Positions 1 to 11,967 of a stretch of 64,000 nucleotides of DNA are shown here, piece by piece; positions within the stretch are counted from its first letter, which is position 1, and each line of letters opens with the position of its first letter. The stretch is from positions 36,466,203 to 36,530,202 of the forward strand of contig OX463779.1 in assembly GCA_949825025.1 (NCBI GenBank). Reading direction: 5' to 3'. The position numbers were made by a program, and so were the translations under genes. Origin of the DNA: Siphlonurus alternatus (taxonomy: Eukaryota > Arthropoda > Insecta > Ephemeroptera > Siphlonuridae). A model generated the notes under the pieces. It did not search any database and was not told the DNA's origin. It saw only the letters and a program-made list of their open reading frames with translations.

Positions 1-52
1 AGTTTAAAGATGAGATGAAAGTCGAGATGATATTTATTGGGAGTAAACAAAT

Positions 53-340
53 TTGTGGACCATGCTGGGGAGAAGAAAGGAGGAGGAGGAGGCGGATGAG
101 CCAAAAGCTCGGTCCAAACCAGACCAACATGCTGACACACTTGAAGCCTCAAAGATTTGGGTCATCAACACCGCCGTGGCGGCGGCTACAGACCCGACCG
201 ACGTAGTTGCTCGGAACTCGTTACACCGGACCGTCGTCGATGTACGAAAATGTAAACCAGCGGGAAAAGTGGATTGGCCACAATATTGGATTTTCAACAA
301 CTTTTCACTACAGTATAATTACAAAAAAACTGAATTATGA
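53..340 (+). other. GC-rich open frame, possible exon or repeat fragment
   Basis: An island much richer in GC than its surroundings holds an open frame that starts at an ATG near 62 and stops near 340. The translation begins with a basic/acidic stretch (poly-Glu after RRK), then a mixed segment with WVINTAVAAAT and a Trp-containing end. I do not recognise it. The codon mix looks more protein-like than the AT-rich shadows elsewhere, but no splice partner lies in the window and the left edge cuts the context. It could be an exon of a gene lying mostly to the left, or part of a repeat. The antisense frame is also open, which weakens the coding case. Confidence 0.25.
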
Positions 341-434
341 ATACTAAAATGTTTGTTTTAAGTTTGCAATAAAAGTATCTTCAATAAATTTTTTATCATA
401 ACTAAAAAATAGATTATATTACATTGAAACTTCT

Positions 435-735
435 TCGTGGACGTGATCTATCATTGCTTATGATTTGTGAAGGTCACTTTCATGGACTAGCATTTGCCTA
501 ATTTTAACTGAGGGAATTATGGAAACCTTAGTCCTTAATTAGGATCATCAATAATTATAATGGTGGATGCCATCAATCACCTGCCGAATACATCAGTAAA
601 TTTTCTTTAGACAAAAAAAAAAAAAAAAAAAAAAAAAAACGGCAGTGCCTGGGATCAAACTCACGACCAGTAGTTGATTATTAGTAAGATGCAATAACCA
701 CCTGTACCAAATGCCTGGTTGTTAAATTGCATTAG
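435..735 (+). repeat. Dispersed repeat family R1, copy 1
   Basis: The core near 508-536 reads like ACTGAGGGAAtTATGGAAAC followed by CTTAGTCC. The copy continues with a GATGCCATCAATCACCTGCC block and, after a poly-A run at about 617-639, a GTGCCTGGGATCaAACTC block. The same blocks recur in the same order near 7.5 kb, with shorter matches near 9.84, 23.66 and 50.43 kb. The GGGATCnAACTC part resembles a tRNA-type B box, so a SINE or non-autonomous element is possible. Edges are approximate. Confidence 0.5.
617..640. repeat. Poly-A run of about 23 nt
   Basis: Homopolymer inside R1 copy 1. It may be a slippage-expanded internal tract rather than a retroposon tail, because the R1 sequence continues after it. 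Confidence 0.9.
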
Positions 736-740
736 TTTCA

Positions 741-1830
741 AAGTCGGATAATAGCACTATTTTGGAAATGTGTTGTGATAACATGTTTTCTGAAAGTGTA
801 TATTTAATTTTAAAATTTATGTTCTCACAATTATATTATATTTCCTTAACATAATTTAATTAAAAAAATTATACGGTACATTAAAATATTTTATTATCAT
901 ATGAATCTCAAATGATCACAAATAAATCCTTTAGATTTAGAGATTATACGTGGATGGTATAATTATAATTAGAGATTTACATTTATCAAAAAAATTAATG
1001 TTAATATCCATGACAGCGCAATCATTTATATATTAGTGATGAAATATTGTTATTTTACGTGAGATAATTAAATTGATAGTAATGACAAGAACGTTGAGAG
1101 ATAAAATTAATAATTTAATAGATTATTATGTATGTTAGTATGTTGTGAGAAGAAGAAGAAGAACTATTGCGAGATATTATATAGGTGTAGGAAGAGACGA
1201 CGCCACACCTTCATTTTCTGTGCAGCGTAACAATGCAATTAGTCACATCAAATAACTGACACGCATGTTGAGACAATGCACCTGCAGTAGTAATGTAGGT
1301 TGACACCCGGTGGTGGTAAAGAGCATCAAACTTATTTTTTAATTAGTATTCAAAGAAGTTTTAAGGAGAAAGCTAATTTTGTTTGTATGACCTAAAAGTG
1401 AATTTAAAAAAAAAATGTTTGTTTACAATTGAGTTCCATTTTATATGAATAAGATATTTTTTAATAAATAATAAGTTTGATTTAGATAATTATTATAAAA
1501 TATTAATTAATATTTACCAGCATAAAGATATGCATATTCATATTAATATAGTTCCATATATATATAGGGAATATTATATTTGGTTGTAAATAGTGTGTGT
1601 TATTATTCATATATGTATGATGTGCTTGTTTAAATTGTTATGAATTGACATGCAACCAAAACGATTGAATATTTTTTTTAATAAATATTTTACATTACTA
1701 CTGCATAGAAGATGCTGTAAGCACAAGAATTTTTGGTTATTTATACTTAATTTTTTATATTATATTAATATATTGCAACATCTATGCAAGTTATATATTA
1801 TGCGTTTCATTTTTCCTAGAACACTAGAAT
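741..1830. other. AT-rich intergenic DNA with one GC patch
   Basis: No open frame or structured element is supported. A moderately GC-rich patch at about 1140-1320 (starting with a GAAGAAGAAGAA run) stands out from the AT-rich background and could be regulatory; nothing identifies it further. Confidence 0.4.
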
Positions 1831-1836
1831 TCTTCC

Positions 1837-3716
1837 ACTTCCGGCTACATCCGTAATCTGACATTTTTTTAACTGTAAATAGCTTTCAAATCCGGAAGCA
1901 TGACTTTAAATCCTGTTAATACGAAGATAAAAAAAATAGAGTCCAATAAAAATAGATCTTCTAAAGGAAATATATGCAAAGTTTTCAGCCTTCATGCTGT
2001 TCCTGCATGGTAATATTATAAAATAGATTATAACTTAATTGACGTTGAGACTTGCAATCATAATTTTATTTCAAAATTCACAGAAACTTATCAAAATCAC
2101 GGCTACTTCCGGTGGTAACATAAAATTAATCCTTCTGTATATTATTTTGTGGCTAGCAAACGCTGTGGAATTTGCCACTCCTGCTTCAAATAACTGCTTT
2201 TGGTTAATTGGACATAATACTCATTTTGTTTTATGGCAAATGACTATAATACCTTCGTAATGTGACGACCATTTACCTTTTCAGGGGTACACGACCGCGC
2301 GTGCTCTGTCGACCATTCTGATGACAATATTTAAGGTTTCATATGTTAAAAGATGACCAATTTTTGGGACGATTAAGTAACAGGATATAAAAACGCAGTG
2401 CTGAAAAGAGATTTGGCATTATACCGGATATCGGTGTACGTGCAAGATATTTATCCTTTACGACCATATTTGGACCACATGATACTTTGTAGAGAAGTAC
2501 AGTTTCAGTCAAAATGAGTGGGATATTGTGTACACGTTTCTCTAATTGCTCTGTCCCACACTCTTTATGACTAACTCTGTCCAAATTAGGAGATTTGATG
2601 CCTCGAATGCAAAATTTAACAGTGCAAGTTTAATTTTACGGAAGTTGGAAAAAATACTATCACTTCCGGAAATAAATAAGAATTTGAATTTGGGAGAGAT
2701 AAAACAACGAAAAAACTGATGTGTTGACCGACAGTTGAATTAATAAATTAATAAAAAAATAGCTAAATAGTAAATCAATTTAATTAATTTCTTATTTCAT
2801 TTCACAGGAATAAGCGGAAAATTATGCTTGATTTCAATGTTCCAGATATTTTACATTCATAGTAGATTCAATAGAAGTAAATAAATTTATTTATGCTTTT
2901 GATAACTTTACTATATAATTATTCACTCAAGAATAAAAGGATTCAAGGATATAGTTTACAATTGGACTAGAACTTAGCAATATATGTTAGATGCTTTGAT
3001 CTGAACGCTTGAAGAAATCGTAATTTTTTACTTAAATATTTATTTTTTTCTTGTGGATAGTAAAATAATTTATGGATATAAATAAATCTCAGAGAATGTG
3101 CAATAAAGGTTAATGAAAATGTATTTAATTAATAAACGCATGCAATAGAGTTAAATAAAAAATATATTTATATACCTGGAAGTAAGTAACTAGCTGGAAG
3201 AGATTCTGGCTTTACATTTTAAATTTCAATTTTTTATTATATATTTATTTTAATTATTTTATTTAGTTAGTTCACCCAAGTTGCAAATATTGTAACGCAG
3301 GTTACACTATTTTGATTAATAATACACTTTTGTGTGTCTCTATTTTTTACGTGTCTTAACCCATATATCATGTATACCCAGAATACCATCATAATATTAA
3401 TAATTTTTGTGAAATTGGATAAAATGAATAATTTTATTTTATCAATAATGCTTTACAACAGATGCATGCAAAACTGGTCAGTAAATTTTTTACATTCAAT
3501 TGCCTCTTATAGCTAATTCCGTTTTGGTAACATATGATGTAATTACAGAACCATTTTTATACAAAATTCATTCTTGCATGCCTTCCGAGTCATAGGAAGT
3601 ACTGCTACATCTTGGCCTTTAATTATATCTTTATTAACATATCTTCTGAAGTTTAACCTGCATCTGCAACGATTAAGATTTAAAATGTAAGATGGACACA
3701 AATATTCTACTTCCGG
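1837..3716. other. Cluster of ACTTCCGG (CCGGAAGT) words
   Basis: The exact octamer ACTTCCGG occurs at 1837-1844, 2105-2112, 2662-2669 and 3709-3716. Near matches lie near 1892 (ATCCGGAAGC), 2639 (ACGGAAGTT) and 3785 (GCCGGAAAT). The first and last share a longer context, ACTTCCGGCTACATC. Further exact copies occur at 7211, 22516, 33704 and 45089. The word equals the consensus site of ETS-family factors. It could equally be the best-preserved piece of an old interspersed repeat. Confidence 0.5.
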
Positions 3717-4488
3717 CTACATCTGGGAAAACTATGCATTTTATAAACCATGGTTAAATTTACACGACATTTCCTCTGGAAGAAGCCGGAAATAAAGATT
3801 ACATGACCTTTTATTGTATTTCAGCATTGTAATTACACGCATTAGGTAAGTATATACGCACTTATACTGGAAACCCCTTCTGCAAAATTTCTAAACTGAA
3901 ATTACAAACAGAATAGTCACAAACTTTACATTATTTTCGGATGAGGATATCAAATTGATCAAGTACTATATTCTATATATTCTGTATACATCTATTGCAG
4001 CAGCTTCTTTAATTACCATTCCTGCATCATATTGAAATGTTACATTTTTTTATGTATATATTATATATTTTTTTTATCTCAAGATCTTGGTCACCATTAA
4101 CTATATACCAAAAGTCATGATTAGAAAGAACAGTGGGTATAATAAATAGCTAATTAATTAGTTAGCTAACTTTTTTTTTAACTTTTTTAAACATGGTTAG
4201 TACGGTTACCATTGCTATATAGTGAGAAAGCTGGTTATATTCCTAGTTAATCACACCCAATATGATTTTTCTCTCAAAATATAGATTGTAAAGGATAAAA
4301 TTAATAACATACTTCACACATTTACCCATAATTATTATAGCTTTATTTAAAATCTTAGATATATTTAAAAAACTAATTCTATACTTAACAACACAGGCGT
4401 AACTGTAAACGGGGAAAAAAAAAAGGTAATTATAGAATTTGCATAATTTAAAGCTTTATTGTTTAACATTCCATACACAGTTTACACA

Positions 4489-4562
4489 GTTTTAGCATCA
4501 AAATGTATGTAGGTATACAGTATATACGTTTACTGTACTTACCTACATTTTGTTGCTAAAAC
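4489..4562. ncRNA. Candidate stem-loop (pre-miRNA-like hairpin)
   Basis: The segment from GTTTTAGCATCAAAATGTA to TACATTTTGTTGCTAAAAC folds on itself. The arms are about 32 nt with a few mismatches or small bulges and a loop of about 9 nt. Size and pairing fit a pre-miRNA, but they also fit a small foldback element. No expression evidence is available, so the RNA call is an inference. Confidence 0.3.
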
Positions 4563-4943
4563 CTAAATTTTATAATCCTTCAGGTGGATTATGACAACAT
4601 TAATATAACGAGAAAAAAATTGGCTTCATTCAAAATATATAATGAGACTAAATAATATTTTTATTAACTACGAACTATAATTGATAATATTTAAAAATTG
4701 TACTAAATAACTTTTAATGATGATGATAATGGAGACCTAAAAATTAAAACCACATATGTTTTATATACGAATAAAGAGAGTTATATCCATCCTAAATTCT
4801 TTATAAATAAAAATTGAGTTTCTATATGACTTGAGGTTTACATGGCGTTTTCTAATTATGTGTAAATTTTTATAAATTGTTCCGTGCCAATAATTTCTGG
4901 TGGTCTTTTTGTGTATAGATATAATATATGTGAGTTAGTAATC

Positions 4944-5225
4944 CTAACGCTGTGTATAATTAACTGTAGGTCGTCGTCGTAGAGCATTATGACGCAATAT
5001 AGGATGTTTCTTCTTCTCTCTTAGGAGCTGCCCAATAATTGAGGGAAGGACTCGGCCTTCACAGGAATGCACGTGGTTGCCCCAGGCGTGCTGATGCTTA
5101 CGCGTGTGCCATGCTGCACATAGTAACGTGCTGGCCCGTGCTACACCGTTACAATCAAGAAATTTTAAAATCCATGGTGTGTTTACTTTGACAGGTATAA
5201 TAGTAGTCTTAACAAAAATTTTCAT
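4944..5225. other. GC-richer island, unassigned
   Basis: About 280 bp that is GC-richer than its flanks, with an open minus-strand frame of 93 codons lacking any recognisable motif. No splice sites or homologous frames could be tied to it. It may be a conserved regulatory block or a coding fragment. Confidence 0.2.
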
Positions 5226-5455
5226 TCCTAGAAGATACTAGAAGTTTTAGAAATTATACCTTATATTAGATATTTACCATACATGACTGAGGGAACATTA
5301 TGGTATTATAGAAATTAAAGTATATGTAATTATTTTGTATAATCAGTAAATAATATAAGTTTAGTAATATTACTTTAGCCTCAGTTGTGTCCAATACGTG
5401 TAGTGTCCAAATTAAATTCAACTAATACATAAATAATTGCAGTGATATACCGTGT

Positions 5456-5461
<6 letters not shown>

Positions 5462-5520
<59 letters not shown>
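5462..5520. repeat. (CT)n microsatellite
   Basis: Uninterrupted CT dinucleotides over about 59 bp, about 29 units. On the minus strand this is (GA)n, the kind of tract bound by GAGA-factor-like proteins in insects; that role is not shown here. Confidence 0.97.
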
Positions 5521-5523
<3 letters not shown>

Positions 5524-7394
5524 ATATTATATACGACAATGATTAATTAAAAAACAACTCTTTTAATTTTTTATTGATACAATTTGATTTCATATACACC
5601 ACGTTTTGTTATAACATTAATATAAAATATATGAACGGTTGGATTGCGCAAGATCATTCACAGAAATATCAATTAATTCCTATATATAAAACATACTGGG
5701 GATATAATATATAATTGTTATAGTGTATAATTAAATTCACTACATTAAGTATTTGTAAATTTTTAATTCAAAAGGTATCTTGTAAATACAACATCCATAT
5801 GTTATACTGCATTTGTACATTTATTCTAAATATAATTAAATATGATCTCAATTAATTCTAGTAATACGTAATTTGAGGTTGAAGTTAAACCTACTTAGCA
5901 TGCTCTAAGTACGTTAAGTTTATGATAAGTTACGGCTGTATTTAAAATTGTGAAGTCATACTTGTTTATAACGCGTTGTCACGCTGTGGCAACAGACCTA
6001 TATTATAATTGTGGTACAAGCACTGGAAAATTACAAAGACTATTATATAAAATTGCACTGAACATATGTAAATAAAAACTCCCATCTATTCTGTAGTATA
6101 TTTAATACAGTAACTAACACACAGTGAAAAAAAAAATATATATTTGAATAGCTGCAATGCACTCCGAAGATAAATATCCTCATATTCAGCATATACTTAA
6201 TATAATAAATCGAACACTATAGGTCTTTATCTATCAGAGATTATGTAAATTTTACTGCCAAAATTTACTTAATCTTTTTCATTTGAAATTTCATATAATG
6301 CGGGCTTTTAATATTATTTATTATATAATATACATAACGGAATGATATGCTGGAAGAATAACTTTAAATACTGAGATGTATGATCTTCCCATTTAGTCTC
6401 ACATAATTTTTTATGAATAAAGCTTTAGAAACTGATGATATAAAGATTAATGCTATATTACTATGTAAAATACATAATATAAATATATAAAAATATATTT
6501 CCTACAAAATGACTGACAAAAAGGTTCCATTAAATTTATGTGTCCTACAACATTGGTCATATTGAAAGAGAGGGTTTGCCACGAGTAGGTCGACTAACAC
6601 TAAAGTAAATGCAAAGTAAATCATTAAAGTAAACATGTATGGCTAAAGCATGGGATTTCACGGCAAGTACGTCAAAATCACGTGACGTGATCAATACTGT
6701 TAATATTGCTCCGTTCTACCTTTGCGAATTGTCAGATTATGAGAGGCCGTTACAGTAAACACGGCCGCGGTGTGGGCAGTACTTGCTGCGTTCGTCCACC
6801 ACTTGGGTGTCCACAGTGAAGAGAAACTGCAAGGAAAGTGAAGTCAGCTCGTCGGAGCAAACTGGGCCACACGACGTAGTCTGAGCAGTTCATGACCATC
6901 ACTTTTATTGCTGCAAAGTCAAGTTCATGAGAAATATTACGAGTGATTAGTACATCGATGACCTGAATACTATACGTGATTTATTTTAAATATTTTACAT
7001 CTGACGTGGCTTATTCTCAAACTATTTTTAGATTATACATAAATAAATTATAATACGATTATAGTTTTAAATATTATAATCAATCATCGTAAAGCATGAT
7101 GATACAGCTGTGTTGAAGTATACTTCAACTACTTTATTTAATACTTAAACTTAAAACGCAGAACTTGCAAGAAGATTCAACAAAATGAATATGATTACAA
7201 CCAAGAGTAGCCGGAAGTGGAAAGATTTGATCTCATTGTGCAAATATTGAAATTAAAAAAAAAAGTAATAAAAAAACTTCCATCCATCCCATGGCACATG
7301 GCATGTTTATGAAAATTATGTTTAGTATTTTTTCTTTTGCTTCACCTGAACCCTATTATAGCTGTTGAAGGGTACTGATTACAATTAAGTAAAT
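5521..7394. other. AT-rich intergenic DNA with GC island at 6.65-6.91 kb
   Basis: No supported gene. A compact GC island at roughly 6650-6910 includes GGCCGCGG and CACGTGACGTGA-like words (an E-box beside a CRE-like half site). A CCGGAAGT word sits at 7211. This resembles a cis-regulatory block more than an exon because frames are interrupted on both strands. Confidence 0.35.
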
Positions 7395-7700
7395 GAATTA
7401 ACTTCCCGGCTCTTCGTGGACTGGACCCATGGCACCTAGCATATTGCTTAGGGTTTTGTGGGTCCCTTCTAAACCTAGGCGGCCAAGGCCTTTCGCATTC
7501 CATCACAGCATTTGCCTTGTTGAGACTAAGAGAACCATGGAAACCTCAGTCAGGATGGTCGGTTGTTGATGAAGGATGCCATCAGTCACCTCCCGAATGC
7601 AAGAGTGGGCGTTCTTTAGCAGCTGCCACTTGTGAAAAGTTTGGTGGTGCCTGGGATTACGAATCGGATGCGCATAATAGCGCTGCGTAAATTATAAAAA
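7395..7700 (+). repeat. Dispersed repeat family R1, copy 2
   Basis: This is the best-preserved long copy. It has GAACCATGGAAACCTCAGTC near 7533, GATGCCATCAGTCACCTCCC near 7578, and GTGCCTGGGATTACGAATC near 7648. Block order and spacing match the copy at 435-735. No terminal inverted repeats were found, so a retroposed (SINE-like) origin is more likely than a DNA transposon. Confidence 0.55.
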
Positions 7701-9130
7701 TGGGTCGACTAATTTGAGGAGTAGTCTTACATTTATTGTAATTAATTAATTAAATTTTAAAATATGGAAGGTTTCTTGGAACACTTATTGCTCGAGATTT
7801 GTAATAATATTTATCTTTTGAAATTCTCAAATTTATATAATATTAATGTGAAATATTTAACTACATACTGCATGGTTTTTAGGACAACTATTTTTTTATT
7901 TCTTATATACAGACATAAATCTACGAATAATTTAAAATAATTTGTAAGATATTATACAATTACTCTCCTCATTAAATTAATTGCGATGATAATCTCAATT
8001 AAAAGATGAACGCTCGAAGTAATTAAAACTACATTGTTTTCACTAACTCATTATTTATTAGTTCTGTTATTATTATATTATGATATAATTAATTGCAATT
8101 TATTTTTTTAATAAAGATTCATAGAGTGTGTAAGAGAAATTAAAATTTAAAAATTTATAGACCAATAATTTTACGCACTGTTTCATTTCGAATACTTTTT
8201 TTAAAGAAAATTTAAAAATTAATATTATTATTATTAAATTATTAGCTGCAGTAATTACCATGCAGAAGAGGTTAGTAATTCAAAATTATTTTAAAGTTTA
8301 GTTAGTAAAAATGCAATACAACTTTTACTTTAATTTTTTACTAAAAAAAAACGAGAATTTTATTTTCTATACGTCATGTATAATGATGTATATTATAATA
8401 GTAATTTTCGAATTTCAATATTTACAGTGTATTTAGCAGAGTGTAAGAGATACAATAGTAAAACAAAAAATTTGAGTGGTATAGAGTATTAAAGAAAAAC
8501 TTTATTGCAGATAATGTAACTTTATTTCTTTCAGCTAACCTTACAGACCTTACAGAAATATTCATTGAAAGCAAGTAGTACGTGTCAACAATATAATTTA
8601 AATGTCTTCGGGAATTTTAAAACCTTGTAGTTTGCATTTATTTTTAAACTCAAAGACTTTCAGTTGGGTTCTATATAGATCCAGCTTGGCTGCTGATGTC
8701 TTTAACTCTAAGATTCCATCTTAGCCTTATGTTCTATTTTCATGTGTTCCATCACCATAGCATATCTGTGAAAAAAATAAACAGCAATGTTTTAAAGCAT
8801 AATATTTATACTAAATATGATAATATTATCGGCATGAAAGTACCAAGAGAATTATTATGTCATTCCTATGTTTTAATATACACAATTACTTTATACATTA
8901 TATAATTGAACAAAAAAAAATTAAAATATTTTTCTTTTTGTAAAATGCAATCAAAAAGTATTAATTGAAAAGTAAAATTAAATGTTATGATCATTAAAGG
9001 TCACTAACCACTAAAAAGCACTATCACCAAATAAAAATGAATTAAAAATACTTAAAATAAAATGTCAATTATTATGTAAAAAGTATTAATAAACCAATTT
9101 AGTCTTATAATTTCTATAAAATACCAAATT
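7701..9130. other. AT-rich intergenic DNA, nothing recognised
   Basis: Low-complexity AT-rich DNA without supported genes, inverted repeats or promoter-like patches that I could identify. Confidence 0.5.
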
Positions 9131-9139
9131 CAAGGACAG

Positions 9140-9237
9140 ATTCAAAATGGACAGAGAGGGGGAGGGAGGGGGTGACTCACGTCACCCATTGAGTTGTTGT
9201 ACTGTTTTTTTTTCTGTACTGATACTCAATAAACAAC

Positions 9238-9273
<36 letters not shown>

Positions 9274-9275
9274 CA
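9140..9275 (+). mobile_element. Probable 3' end of a non-LTR retroelement with (ATT)n tail
   Basis: A GC-containing segment ends in CTCAATAAACAACT followed directly by about 12 ATT units (about 9237-9273). A polyadenylation-like AATAAA next to a trinucleotide tail is typical of the 3' ends of several LINE clades. Only the end piece is present and no reverse-transcriptase frame precedes it, so the fragment is short and 5'-truncated. It lies downstream of the small gene at 9.4-10.7 kb, in its probable 3' flank. Confidence 0.4.
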
Positions 9276-9402
9276 GAAGGCCGAAAATACATAGGAGGTG
9301 TACTAACCTCCGCCCCTTTAAACATTGCGGGATAGGACCTTTTTTCTCCCACCTCAAAGCCGAGCGCTGGATCTGCCCTTGGTAATACTTCTATGATAAC
9401 AC

Positions 9403-10693
9403 TTACGCTTTTTTTGAGGAAGAAGAGATTAAGTACCTCTCATCACGCTTCCTCTTTCTGATAACGTCAGGAAAGACTGCCTTTCCTGCAATTTCTGAGA
9501 CGTCTGAGTCCGAGGAAGTTGTTGAATCAGACTTTTCAGATTCCATCTCGCTGCTATCACACTCTTTCAATGCTTCTGGAGGAGGATCATTGAGCTGCAA
9601 TTTTTAAAAATTTATTTATTTTTTTAGCAAGTTCAGAAAAATATTTATTTGAAGATATTTTATCCCTTATACAGTCATGCTGTTATAATAAAATATAACT
9701 ACATTATTATATTTATAACCCAATTTTATTACTTTTTTTTTACAAGGATACCCCTATGAGTTTGGAGCAAAAAGCGGGATAATGGATAGGGATAAGCGAG
9801 GTGGTCACGGCCTGTTACGCGTCCCATTCGCTGAGGTGAAACTGAGGGAACAGTAGAAAACCTTAGTCAGACGGACACCTTCACTTTTTATTATTAATGG
9901 ACCAAAGCGATGTCCAAAGCCTGGGAAACCACACACAAGTGCATCACTGCACTAGGTGGAAAGCAAGATCATTTACCCCAGGGAGTCCCTGGGGTAAATG
10001 ATCTCCAGGGAGGGAGCAACATAATTTTTACAATTGAAACGGTCACCTATCCAAGTACTAACCACGCTCGACGTAGCTTGACTTAGCATAACTTAGACGT
10101 AGAACAATCTATATTTTATTATACACAAGTTAGCTGTACTATTTATTTTCATACAAAATAAATATTTAGCATTAAATTAAAACTATAAGTAAGTTGATCC
10201 GACTATTGAAGGACGCATATATAATATTATTGTCATAATGGAGTACCGACCTCAATTTTTTTTATTGCAAAAATGGATAGAGGATGCAAAGTTATGCTAC
10301 TCTGATTTTTTTTCAGATTTTTTAGACCCCGGCAACTATTTTTTAAAAATTATTGAAAGTGCAGAAAAAGTGCCGCCTCTTGCCACCTCTCTTAATAAAA
10401 GATAGGACCCAAAAGGGACGTGGATTCGAACCCGACCTCGCCAAAACTTTTTAGCAATACTTCCCGGTCCCTAAAAAATCTGAAAAAATCAGAGTAACAC
10501 AACTTTTCATCCTCTATCTATTTCTGCTATAAAAATTTTGAGGTCGATACTCCATTATATAATTTACCTCAAAAGTGTCGTCATCGAAAAGGTTATCCTC
10601 CTTGTTTTCATCATTATCCGTGGGTTTTGGTGGGGTAGTTCCTCTTGCTGCCAACTTGCAGTCTTTTTTGTTTTTGTATTGAGCTGAATTCAT
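9403..10693 (-). CDS. Two-exon gene for a 105-aa acidic Ser/Lys-rich protein
   Basis: Exon 1 runs 10693 to 10568 (ATG, 42 codons) and ends TTTGAG before donor GTAAAT. Exon 2 runs 9594 to 9403 and begins after acceptor TTGCAG. Both junctions are phase 0, and the joined frame has 105 residues with no stop. The N-terminal half is basic then acidic (KNKKD, then DNDENKEDNLFDDD). The second half has a Pro-rich LNDPPPEALK, a Ser/Asp tract (residues about 60-75) and a C-terminal basic RKRKRDER that could act as a nuclear localisation signal. No signal peptide, membrane segment or known domain is seen. I do not recognise the family; a small, largely disordered nuclear protein is an inference. The 973-bp intron contains a MITE almost abutting the donor. 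A further 5' exon cannot be excluded. Confidence 0.6.
9760..10020 (+). repeat. Dispersed repeat R1-related copy 3, inside intron
   Basis: The segment with TGTTACGCGTCCCATTCGCT, AACTGAGGGAACAGTAGAAA and CCTTAGTCAGACGGACACC matches the reverse complement of 50.39-50.53 kb over more than 100 bp. It shares the AACTGAGGGAA...CTTAGTC core with the other R1 copies. It sits in the intron of the 105-aa gene. Boundaries are uncertain. Confidence 0.5.
9967..10003. repeat. Perfect 18-bp inverted repeat with 1-nt centre
   Basis: GATCATTTACCCCAGGGA and its exact complement flank a single G, giving a 37-bp perfect palindrome. It lies inside the 105-aa gene's intron, at the end of R1 copy 3. The last part is followed by a partial third copy (CCAGGGAGGG). 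It probably arose by local inverted duplication. Confidence 0.9.
10238..10555. mobile_element. MITE family M1, copy 1 (318 bp)
   Basis: This is a foldback element with terminal inverted repeats of roughly 95 bp, starting ATGGAGTACCGACCTCA and ending with the near-exact complement. It is flanked by TA on both sides, as expected of Tc1/mariner-type MITEs. Near-identical elements lie at 38286-38605 and 49468-49792. The short unique centre carries GGATTCGAACC (10422-10432), which on the minus strand is a perfect tRNA-type B box, GGTTCGAATCC. No transposase is encoded. It lies in an intron, 11 bp from the splice donor at 10567. Confidence 0.85.
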
Positions 10694-10699
10694 CTTGGC

Positions 10700-11960
10700 T
10701 GCTTCTTACGAAGTTGAAATATTTTTTTATATTTGTCCGAACGTGTATTTGACAACTAATTATGGTGTTGTCATTTTTGTAAAATTATGCTGTGGCTGCT
10801 GACGGAGCATTTAGATTATTTTACAATGTTAATCATATACAGCAATCCTCGCCAGACGCACGTATCCAGCAGTTACCACTAAATAGGTTCGCACTAACTT
10901 TATGACGCCAATAGTTTATTCATTCTTTGCAAATCAAGATCAAGCAGTATATTTTTATTTATAAATTTATATAAATTTAATAATATTATTTATTTTGAAT
11001 AAGTATTTCAGGATTTCAGCTCCTATTATTACTTTATATATAATATGGTTTTTAGTTGTTTTTATTTTAAGCATAATTATATTTATAATTAGTAATTAGT
11101 TAAATATGTATTTATAATATAATTTTCGAGAATTCACTTATTTTCATACAAAAATTATTTGGTGCGCATGCTCGTATATTATATATATACTGTATATATA
11201 TTATACATAGACTGCGTGACAAAGCCTGCAAAGAAATTAGGGGTAACTTTTATGATGTCCCGAGGTATAAATTTCTCTAGCTATATTATTTATATTAAAA
11301 AAAAACTTAATCATTGTCAATTGTCAGAAAATACTAAATATCTCTTATAATATTATTATATAATTATAATGTATTAACTTTAAAAAATATGTTTTTAAAT
11401 TTAATTGAATGAGCATCACAAATCAAGCGATATGTTATCAAACAAATCAAGCGAAAGATTATTAAATAAGTTAGAACTTTAAAATTAGTCGATCTCTTTC
11501 CCCAACATCGCCGCTATGTGGAATTGTAGACCAAATTATATGTTCAGATGACTGATTTCTATTGTTGGGAGTTGAACCGATTACTTTATATTTAAATTGG
11601 ATTACATAAAAGAAGATCTAGCCTAATGTGAAATGATACATGCAATTTTAATACTTTGATCATTTTCATTAATTACTTGATCTATATCCAGTCATCTGTT
11701 TCAGGTTTTCTGTTTATTGTTATTTAAATAAATTTTATTGTTCCGCCTTTAAAAGTTATTGAAAACATTTTTCTAGAGCTGATCCAATGAAAAAAATTAT
11801 ACCTTTATACTTGGAGTTGAATTTTCATTTTTTTAATATAATATATTTTCTTATATGTTTACCTATTATATATTAAAAAAATAGGTTTAAGTGTTTATTA
11901 AAAAAAAATGATTAAACATTTTACGTGGGCTACAGAAATAGTAAATATCACAAAGTACAG
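10700..11960. other. AT-rich DNA upstream of the 105-aa gene
   Basis: The first 200 bp should include the minus-strand promoter. An ATAAAAAAATA stretch near 10720-10730 is TATA-like but unremarkable in this AT-rich context. Beyond that I see no gene or structured element. Confidence 0.35.
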
Positions 11961-11967
11961 TCGTCGG

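Noticed and set aside
10422..10432. Possible tRNA gene from the B-box match
   Set aside because: It recurs in all three M1 MITE copies and no cloverleaf or properly spaced A box could be drawn.
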